In this document: one piece after another, positions 1 to 8,941 of the stretch | Layout: each line of letters begins with the position of its first letter | How positions within the stretch are numbered: position 1 is the first letter of the stretch | Assembly: GCA_022605405.1 (NCBI GenBank) | Contig: JABYQQ010000014.1 | Coordinates: 1,240,001 to 1,304,000 of the forward strand | DNA: 64,000 nt | Origin: Earliella scabrosa | Lineage: Eukaryota > Basidiomycota > Agaricomycetes > Polyporales > Polyporaceae | Direction: 5' to 3' | Made by a program: the position numbers and the translations under genes | The notes under the pieces: generated by a model | Databases searched by the model: none | What the model was told of the DNA's origin: nothing | Seen by the model: the letters and a program-made list of their open reading frames with translations, nothing else

Positions 1-2697
1 GGCATACGGTAGGATGTCGGAATCCATGCGCCCGCTCAAAATACGCGCGAGGTACTCTGATAGCCAATGTCCAGGGTAGCCAACGTCGTGGAGGTAGAGC
101 AGGAGTCCGAAGAAGGCGACGAGGTTATGCGGGAGGCGGATGTTTCTGGGAGGTGGCGGAGAGTCTCCGTAGACCAGTATGTTGAAGAGGACACGGGTCA
201 GCCAAGACGTGAACGCGGTGCGCGCTGCGAGCTCGGACAATGGCCGAGGAAGTGACTTTTTACCCAGGATAAGCGTACTAAGCAGGGCTCGCGTATGGAT
301 CACTGAACAGCCGAGATACTGTGGAACCTCCTGCGGAAGGAGGTGTGTGTACCTACGCGTGGCGAGTCTGTCAGCCCAAGGCGGCAGTTAAGTGAAATAT
401 AACATACGTGTGAAAGAACTCCTCGTCACCTCTCCAGGCACGAGTGTTCAGGAGTACGTTGCAAGCGACCGCCGCATCTGGATAGTCTTGTAGGACAGGG
501 ACGATATACACGACCATGTTCATCGGCCCGTGAGTGTAATCCCTGAATCCGAAGTATCAGAAACAACGTCCCCATCCGCAATGTACTGCACTCACGGCAC
601 GTTGCTCAGCCACATTCTGGTGTACTTCCTGGGGAAGTCCGCGGGTCGAGTGGTATCGCCACAAACGCGCATTTTGACGAGTTCCTCGGAAAGCCCTCCA
701 CAGATGAACTCGAGGCACATATGAGAACCGAGAGTCTCTAATGCTTTCGCGACGTCCTTGAAGAAATGGTTGCATATGACCGATGCCAAAGTATCTTGCT
801 CTTCATAATATTTCCAGACCCTGTTATTGAACCTATCGAGCCGACTGATAGTGTCGAAGACATCTATGGCGTTACGTGGGTAACCGTCCTGGTCTGAGAA
901 GAAACGCTTGTCCGCATGGGTATAGTCCTACACTCGGTCAGTTGCAACGTCTGTTGGGCTAGGTAGTTAATCCGTACGAAGAGCGTAATGTTGGGCTGCC
1001 ATTCATCGTCAATGTGAGACAGGGCCTATGGCGGAGGTAAGCACAACCATGCTTCACGTCGAGTATGTATACAAAAGACATGCCTTCTGCCTCGCTTCAG
1101 ACGACATCGTGTGGGCGTCGCTGATTTGTATCCACGCTTCTCCAAAGGAAAGATGTCGATCGATCAAGTCGGGATCTGGTACCAACACCTTGACTTGACG
1201 ATACCAGAGCTCTTCGGTGGAAGGGAACCTGCTCCCCATCATCACACTTGGGCTGACGTTCTGGTGCGCAGAAAGCATTTTGGAAGTACTCTTTGAAAGT
1301 GACTTCCAATAGTCGATAAATTTGAGAATGGGGGGAATGGACGCTGGAGCAACATGGAGCCACTCAGGAAGATTGGGTGGAGTAGCAGACAGACGTTCCC
1401 TTAGATCATCGATAGTAGTGCGCAGTCTAGATAGAGGGCACGCGTGAGCCTTAGTGAGCCGTAGGAAACTTAGTGAACTGACCTCGTGTAGCAATACGCG
1501 GGCATGACGAAGCCACAAAAGGTATACATGAGAGTCGCAAAGATCTCGAGCTGTGCAGTTGGATCGCTCGTGCAGTTGAGTTCGTTCAAGAGCATGAAGA
1601 TACACAAATCGCGGGCGATCATGCCTTCGTGAATATCTATCAGTGTGGCGTGAACCTTGAAGTGATCCTGGTTCTCCTGTGGCAGGCCCTCGTAAGAGTG
1701 ATGCAGACCGCATAGTGTTGCGAATACATGTCTGCCTGTAATGCAAGTACTCAGTATGGGGGAACATTCTGATACGCGTATGTCGACGTCGTACCATCTC
1801 CCACTCCTCCAAATAGAAGCGCGATGTCAGAGAGGCGCTCTGGCGCAAACGTCTTGATGTCGAGAGGATAGTGGGTTGGACAACTTGGACCCCAGCCGCG
1901 AGTAAGGTCTATGAGCTCGTCGTGACCGATCTTGAGTTTGCATCTTCGTGAGCATAAATCACCACATCAAGAATACGACCTACGGGATAGTACTCAATGC
2001 CGGGGTCTCTGAGGGAGTATATCAGCGGCGGATGACTGAAAGAGCAGAGGACTACTCACAATGCTTTGCAGAACATGGATAGACGGGAAAAAGCAGCCCG
2101 ACTTCTCTCTCCTTTAAGTTCGAGGTCAACGATTTCAACCGAAGCTGCCTCCCAGTCCTGCCAAACGCGCGAAAGCTCTTCATTGGCGGAAGCTGTGGAC
2201 CTCGCGTTGGTTCGTATCTCGGCGATGTCATTCGCATGGACACCCAGAAATCCGTGAGTGATCTGTCGGGCTCGCGCCCCGTGTCTGAGAGCCTTGGCGA
2301 GACGACTTGACAGTCGAGCGATAAGATCTTTCTTCTCGTCTTTCTTGTCTGCCAGGAGCTTCCAAGACCGTAGCACGGCTTCGACGCATCCTTTGTATTG
2401 ACCAACTTCATACAAAGCAGCGCTCAGGTTCGACGGGTAGACTGGGTCATCGGGATCCGCCTTCTCTGCCTAGTGGGAATAGCATCACCGTCATTGGCAT
2501 TGGTTCAGTGTCGCGTTCTGGAGGTTGAGATACCTTTTCATACATAATTGCCGCCCTAATCCGAGCGTTGAGACATCCAACGATGCGCGGAGACAGACAG
2601 AAAGGCGATGGACTCGGACGCACTTCGTCATTTCACCCGCTTTGAAGAGTTTGTTTCCCCTCTGCTTGAGCGTCGCAGCGTCTTCTGATACTGGCAT
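1..2697 (-). CDS. TPR-DUF4470 protein, 3' end cut off by window edge
   Basis: The protein starts at ATG 2697 (MPVSEDAATLKQRGNKLF) with a TPR-type helix pair. The TPR region continues at about 2415-2056 (YEVGQYKGCVEAVLRSWKLL). A DUF4470-type segment with LLFGGVGDG lies near 1800, followed by long C-terminal exons that run off the left edge (last visible residues VGYPGHWLSEYLARILSG). Conserved blocks shared with the next gene include HIDDEWQPNITLFV near 1010, LSEELVKMRV near 640, DYTHGPMN near 530 and EEFFHTY near 415. No break was seen in the exons I compared. Function is unknown: TPRs suggest a protein-interaction scaffold, and DUF4470 is otherwise known from dynein-assembly factor DNAAF3 and many mushroom proteins. 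The gene is a tandem paralogue of the one at 3051-7020. Inner exon borders are approximate. Confidence 0.72.
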
Positions 2698-3050
2698 GTT
2701 CGATTCGGTTCGTGACGAAGTAGCTCAAGCTAGGATGGTGGTCAAGAGTACTCTAGCACGAGACCGTCCTCAACAGTCCTCAGTACGCGCGTATCCGGCA
2801 AGTTGCCGGCAAGCGCCGGTGTCACATCTTGTACGATCATCTCTCGACCTACTGATCAAGCGAGGTCCGCGAACATCATAGCATTCAAAATACTGTACAG
2901 GCGTTCTACAGATTTGCATGTCAAGTATCAACGACTCTGCAGAAAAAACAACACATTCGCAGCCGATTCCGCGTGCATCACTGATCAGCGCTCAGCCTCC
3001 CCGGACGCCGAGTCTGTCACCCGGTCAACATGCAACTGCATGGAATCCAC
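2698..3050. other. Intergenic spacer between the tandem DUF4470 genes
   Basis: This 353-bp spacer is the upstream region of the left DUF4470 gene and follows the original stop of the right one. I see no ORF with protein-like composition and no clear TATA box. Confidence 0.4.
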
Positions 3051-6000
3051 TCAGACACACTGCCAGTGTTCGATCGAAACCGGGATGGTCACTGTTTTAA
3101 CATATTGCATCAGTAGATCCCCGAATCCCTTATGTCCACTTATGCGCCCTTATTTGGGCACATAAGCGCACGTAAGTGGGCGGCTAATGGGCGCTTTGGC
3201 ACAGCTTTTTGGGTCGTTTGAGACCCACTCGCGCTCGGTTTATAGCACCTTCAAATCACAACCGTTTCATATGAAAAGTTTTACGATCGTAGCTCACGGT
3301 ATCAGGAACGTGTGGTCAAAATTTGGCTGGATTTTATCAAGCCGATGGAAAGCTGTTTACAAAACCGTAAGACCCCCGAAATGGCGCATAAGTGGAATAA
3401 GTGGGCGTAAGTACACGTAAGCGACATAAGGGATTCCGGGATCTACTGATGTGCACGTCAGAAATGATACCAAGCACGGCCTCGGAGGGTCGAGGAAGCA
3501 CTCACCCAGATCCCCAGAGTCGTTTCGATACGCCACGACGCTCCACCGCAAGCTCTCCTTCCTCATTCTCTCCACGCGCGTCTTGCTCAACCTGAATCTG
3601 ATGCGAGTTCGAAACTGCACGTCCTCTTGCGCGGTCAGGATGAAGAACGTGCCCGGGGCGGGGGAGTGACGCGCCCCTTCGAAGATCCGCCGGACGTTCG
3701 CGGTGATGTTGTTGGCAGAAGAGGTGACATCCGCTCTGTACAATAGGATGTGCGCACGGGGCTCGTGGATCATCCCGCTTGCTCTGGCTAGCTTGAATAA
3801 GAACGAAGGCTCCTCGTCCACCGGCGTTTCCCACACAGCAATATCCTCGGAGTCGCGCGAGAAGTCTGGTGGAGGAGAAACAGGGAATGGAATGGCGTAA
3901 TACGCCGTGGCGATGATGGTCTCGAATTTGACGAGCCACGGATCAGTCCGCACGCGACGAGGCTGCACTCGCGCCTGCCGATGGCTGACAGGAATGGGAT
4001 ACTGTCCGTCGTAGGGTGCGATATCCGAGTGCATCTCGCCGCTTAGGATGCGTGCGAGGAACTCCGACAGCCAATGGCCGGGGTAGCCGACATTATGCAG
4101 GTAAATGAGTAGACCGAAGTACGCGACCACGCTGTGCGGGAGCCGGACCTGTGCAGTGGACTTGGAAGTTCCATGAATGAACGTGTTGAAGAGCACGCGT
4201 GTAAGCCAGATGAATAACTCATCGCGTGTTGCGAGCTCGGCCAGTGGTCGGGGGTGTGACATGGGTCCTAAGACCAGCGGCTCCATCATCAACTTCGGAC
4301 CATCAGTAGTTCCCCAAAAGCATTACCGAGCTTATTTCGCCCGAATAAGCTCCGTAAGCGCGGGTAAGACCGTAAGCTCCGGCATTTTGCCGGGCTTACT
4401 GATGAAATAAGCTCCGATAAGCTCGGTAATGCTTTTGGGGAACTACTGATGACAATTGATGACCTTGCTCGCCATGAAGCGAGGCACCTCCTCGGGGAGG
4501 AGAAAAGTATACCTGCAATTATTCGGTCAAAACAACACCGAGTGTTAAGATAGACACATACGTGTGGAAGAACTCTTCAGCATCTCTCCATACGTCGCAG
4601 TTGAGGAGCGCATTGCTGGCCACGATGGCTTGAGGATCGTTATTTGAGTTTGGAAGGATACACATCATAGTATTCATGGGTCCGTGCGTGTAGTCGCTGT
4701 GAAGAGATTAGACAGCATCCTCGACATCACCAGCACAGCTGAGTGGAGAAACGCACGGGACGTTGCTCAACCACATCCTCATATACTGTCTGGGGAACGT
4801 ACTCGGTCGCTCACGGTCGCCTGCCATGAAACGCATTTTGACCAGCTCCTCGGGGAGCCCTCCGAGGATGAGTTCCATCGTTATGCGCGAACCAAGCACC
4901 TTGAGCACGCCTGCGGCCTTTTCGAAAAACCGCCTGCATACACTCGAAGCGAGGGTCTCTTCGCCTACTGTGAAACCAAGGTTGCCGGTGTTGAGCTTCA
5001 AATCGCGCTCATTGAATTGGTCGATCTGCCGGACGGTGTCGAGCGTGTTCGAGTCGACCTCCGGGTAGTAGTCCGTACCAGGAAGCTGGATTCCAAGAAG
5101 ATACGGGACATTCTACGCGCGGATTAGAGATATATCGACGGCGGGAGTCATACTCACGAAGAGTGTGACGTTTGGTCTCCATTCTTGCTCGATATGCGTC
5201 ATGATCTACACGGAGAACGCTTAGCGCATGTCTCGAGCAACAACTTGGGTACGCCAATACCTTACTCCTGACAGACTGCGGCAGACCTTCGGCTCCGGAT
5301 TCCCAATAATGCTCCAGGGCTGCCTCCAGGAGCTCGTGACGACCGCGTAGCTCCATCGGGGGAATGAAAACCTTTGTGTGGCGATACCACATCTCCTCGA
5401 TAGATGAAGGGTCCTTGCGAGCCATCTCCATCTCGATCTTGTCTGCAATGACTTCCAAGTGATCTTCGAGGTATGCTCTGTGACGGTCCGAGGAAATATG
5501 GGCAGGGAGATAGCCGCGTTTCTTTAGATCCGCCTCGGACATGTTGTTGAGAAGGATATGCTTGATGCTATCCCGTCGCGCCATCCGAGTTCCATCCATG
5601 TCGTGAGCGGCGAGCATTCCTTGCGTGGTCTTGGAGCTCTTCAAGCTGCTCCAATACTCGAGCACTCGAAGAATTGGTTGCACCGTGTTTGGTGCGACGT
5701 AGAGCCACGGGGGTAGGTCAGGTGGGGTCGCCGTCAGGCGCTTCCGGAGATCCTCAATCACGCCCTGCAACCTTGTACGGCCCGGGTCAGCATATCATGG
5801 AGACAGGATCGGTGGATACGGACCTTTTGTCGCAGTACGGCGGCATGACCACCCCACAGAAGCTGTATGTGAGCGTGGCGAGTATTTCTGTCCTTGAGGA
5901 TGCGTCGTCGGTGCTGTTGAGTTGGTGGAGGAGCAACAAGATGCAAAGATCGCGAGCGAGCGCAGCCTCATGTATGTCAAGCATGGTCATATGCGCCTTC

Positions 6001-7020
6001 AGTCTGCCTTGTTTCGCATCTGATAGCTTGTTGTACGCAAGATCAAGGCCGCAAAGCGTACCCAACACATGGCGGCCTGCATAGAGTCAGTTCTCACTAG
6101 TGTTTCGCAACAATGACGCGCACGAACTGACCATCGCCGACGCCTCCAAACAGGAACGCGACATCCGAGAGACGGTGGGCCGGTAGAGTGTCCAAGTTGA
6201 GCGGGTAAGAGAATTTTGGGCCTGCTCCGGCCATCAGGTCCATGATCGCGTCATGGCCGATCTGTACAAGGTCCTCATTTAGAGATCCAACGACTGCCTG
6301 GTACAACGTGCACGCTCACAGGAAAGAACTCCTTTCCGTCGTCACTGTGAGTATGTCAATGACCTCCACCAATGCGCGCAGAGCAGTAACACGCACAGGG
6401 ATCGACAGAACATGGGCAAACGAGAGAACCCACCGAGGCCAGCATCCCTCTTGTCCTCGTAGTCGTTGCTATCCAGACCCGAAGTAGACCACTGCTTCCA
6501 GACCCGATTGTGTTCGCTTTCAACGTTTGCCAAAAGCCCTGAGCCTGCTGCGGCATCCCGTAGGGCTTCCATGTTCGCTTTCTCGGTTTGCAGCGAAATT
6601 GGCGTAACTCCTCCGCTCCGAACTCCACAGGAGAGGGATTTCGCCAGTCGAGTCGAAAGTCGAGTCAAAAGATCGGAATTCACCTCGGGGTTATCCCTCA
6701 AGAGCTTCCACGCCCGCATAATGGCATCGACGCAGCCACTATAATCGCCCAACTCATATAGTGCCGCACTCAGGTTTGACGGATAGACAGGGTCTTGTGG
6801 ATCTGCTTTCTCGGCCTGTGCGGGCTCGCAATGAGCTCGACATAACCACGTCGTGCGAGTCACAGTACGAACTGACTCTTGCGTACAGTGCAGATGCTCT
6901 GTAAGGCAAGCATCAGCATAGTGCGGGATGGCCCTTCGACTCGGCGACTTACTTTGCGAGTTCGCCGGCCTTGAAGCAAGTATTACCTTGCTGTTTCAGA
7001 CTGGCAGCATTCTCATCCAT
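3051..7020 (-). CDS. TPR-DUF4470 protein interrupted by two inverted-repeat elements, probably disrupted
   Basis: The start is ATG 7020 (MDENAASLKQQGNTCFKAGE). A 22-nt second exon follows, then TPR sequence (DPVYPSNLSAALYELGDYSG) at about 6800-6350. The DUF4470 core (DVAFLFGGVGDG, then HEAALARDLCILLLLHQL) spans about 6200-5930. C-terminal exons lie at about 5770-5020, 5000-4760, 4690-4550, 4510-4455 and 4300-3505. The coding exon with residues ASKVINC is split by the element at 4301-4451, which brings an immediate in-frame TAG on the minus strand. Removing the element and one AC duplicate restores an open frame that aligns with the left paralogue (VINC-PKLMMEPL against VIHTRALLSTL). A splice from AAG-GTCATC (about 4463) to CCGAAG (about 4293) would also keep the frame, so some product may survive. 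Before the second insertion the last exon ended at TGA 3051-3053. Molecular function is unknown. Confidence 0.7.
3108..3451. mobile_element. 344-bp terminal-inverted-repeat element (MITE-like) in last intron of the DUF4470 gene
   Basis: The ends are inverted copies of one sequence: CATCAGTAGATCCC, then one mismatch, then GAATCCCTTATGTC (about 29 bp in all). A TG dinucleotide is repeated directly on both sides (3106-3107 and 3452-3453), which fits a 2-bp target duplication. The interior has many short CATAAG/CTTATG and CGTAAG words in both orientations, like subterminal repeats. It has no transposase ORF, so it is non-autonomous. On the minus strand it lies between the branch-point-like TTTCTGAC and the original acceptor AACAG of the last intron of the 3051-7020 gene. 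Its first nine terminal bases match those of the element at 4301-4451. The superfamily is unproven. A 2-bp variable duplication with subterminal repeats would suit a CMC (CACTA/Plavaka-like) relative. Confidence 0.8.
4301..4451. mobile_element. 151-bp near-palindromic MITE inside a coding exon
   Basis: The two ends are inverted copies of CATCAGTAGTTCCCCAAAAG, and the match runs on through ATTACCGAGCTTAT (about 34 bp). AC is repeated directly on each side (4299-4300 and 4452-4453), which fits a 2-bp target duplication. The interior repeats CGTAAGC/GCTTACG and ATAAGCTC words and has an inner hairpin (CCGGCATTTTGCCGG). There is no ORF. Removing the element plus one AC copy gives an uninterrupted codon series in the host gene, so the insertion boundaries are well supported. 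The outermost nine bases are shared with the 3108-3451 element, so both probably belong to one family moved by an enzyme encoded elsewhere. Confidence 0.85.
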
Positions 7021-8941
7021 TTTCACGTATGATGGAGGCAGGATATGGTGTTGAGGATGCTACACAGGTGAAGTAGAGTTTCTGCACAGGAGTCGTCGCT
7101 AGTCAACTAGTCACTGTCAAGCCCCAAGGCCACGCGGCCTCTCAGTGTTGGCCAGAACCCCAGACCAGCAAGCGCCCAACCGGGGGACCTCAGGGGACGA
7201 ACGCGTGTCATCACGCGCGTTACGCTTCGTGTGTGTCACATCTCGGTCACGGTCAAGACAACCTCAACTACGCTCCGAGTCCGAATGCTTGCCTTGCACG
7301 ACCTAGTATGGTCTCACTAAACAACTAGTTCGCATGCACATTACGTTCCTGCCAAGGCCGCCAGTGTCAATCCCTCTTTGCTCAGCTCAGCTTCGAACAC
7401 AAGTCATTTCTCAACTTGAAACATGAATCATCTGGTGCAAGCGTAGGACGCTCATTAATCCTTACATCCCCAACACCGGACCTTTGAAGACGACGCATGC
7501 GATCTGGTCTCATTTTATGATGGTGCGCCATATGATAGAGTCCAGCTGCACAGCACGGGCAAAGAACTCAGCATTGGTGACGGGGTAGACACGGCAGACA
7601 AGGACAACTTCGAAACGTCACGCGTCAGGTACCACATACAAGAAGAGAAGACTAGCCAGATAAGCGGACTCAGATAGAGAGCCAAATCGTATCGGAATGA
7701 ATGGGATAGCGGGTTGGTCGGAATCTGGCAGAGAGAGTCAGCGTGGGTGCCTAGACCCTTGAGATAGGACGAGGTATGTCTCATAATTCGGAATTCTGAA
7801 CGCATCCGTCGCCTTGAGTCACGCTGTTGCGTGGACATATTCACGGGAACGCTCTCGACTGCTTGACGCAGCAGTTGCCAGTGAAGACTCTGGAAGATGC
7901 AATGACAGGAAGCGGTGCGAACGCACCTCTGCGTCGTATGTTCTTCCATAAAGTTCATGCTTTGGAGATTCACCGATCCAGACTATACGGTCAGTGAGCG
8001 TAAACATGTGCTTATGGACGTATCTGCCTTTGAACACAGAGTCGGTTGATCATCCCGCAAATCTTGCATGCGACAAGACTCTGGTGGTGAGTCATGACGA
8101 ATTTGATCTCTGCTCTCGTCTCTGGTTCAATGTCCTTGCTGCAGATCACATGTGACCGGTTTGCACCTTCGCTGGAACGTGACATTCCATCCTATGCGCA
8201 ATGCTAGTTCAGAGAATATCCAGGTAGCCCCGTATGCACCATCCCATTCGCCCTTCTGACTAGGTTGGACAGTCAACCGAGGTGGCGAGAGTATAATTTC
8301 CCCCGGACCATGGTTCCCCGACAACAGCGAGATAGCAACGACCTGGTTAGTCACACAACTCATCCAAATAATCTATGCCCAGACTGAAGGCTCCCTAACT
8401 CCGCCCTTTCACCTGCCTGCCATCCGTCTGCCTATTGTACAGATGTCCTCCAGATCTCGTTGGTCACCTACTACAGCGCTCCGGAGCCTGTCGCCTCCGA
8501 CAGATCATCTCTGCATCCGAGTTCGAGCCCATCGCGCCCGTACTATCCGCAGGGCGCGAGACAAAGACGAACTTGTCCCATCACAAGGTTACGTCTCGTG
8601 CGTGTGCTGGAATGGGGGCACGAGAGACGTTTGCGGAATATTGACGCGCCCGAAGCAGGCAGGTCGAGTTGTCCTGCCGCTCGTTGGTTGTATCGTCCAA
8701 CTCCCCGGAAGAGCAGGTGTACGCGCGGCCGAACTTCAAGGACGAGCTCAGGTGCATTCCGAGGGTGTAGTGGTGTGTCGTTCACAGAATGACATTCTGT
8801 GAGTGCGGTGATGACAGATGCGCGAGGAGAATCAGTCTCAACCACGTTGCAGGATAATGATCATCGCAGCGAGTCGGGAGATACTGGAAAACTCAGGAGT
8901 GAGGATGGACTGACGGCGATGAGCAAGGTGGAGGAAACCGA
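7021..8941. other. Gene-poor stretch with possible unresolved minus-strand exons
   Basis: No gene could be assembled. On the minus strand about 8363-8150 reads as a protein-like segment (NHGPGEIILSPPRLTVQP), and about 8037-7900 as another (HMFTLTDRIVWIGESPKHEL). The two might be exons of one small gene, but I could not connect them in phase and recognise no family. Overlapping plus-strand reading frames at 8435-8802 look like chance. No repeat or RNA gene was seen. Confidence 0.2.
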
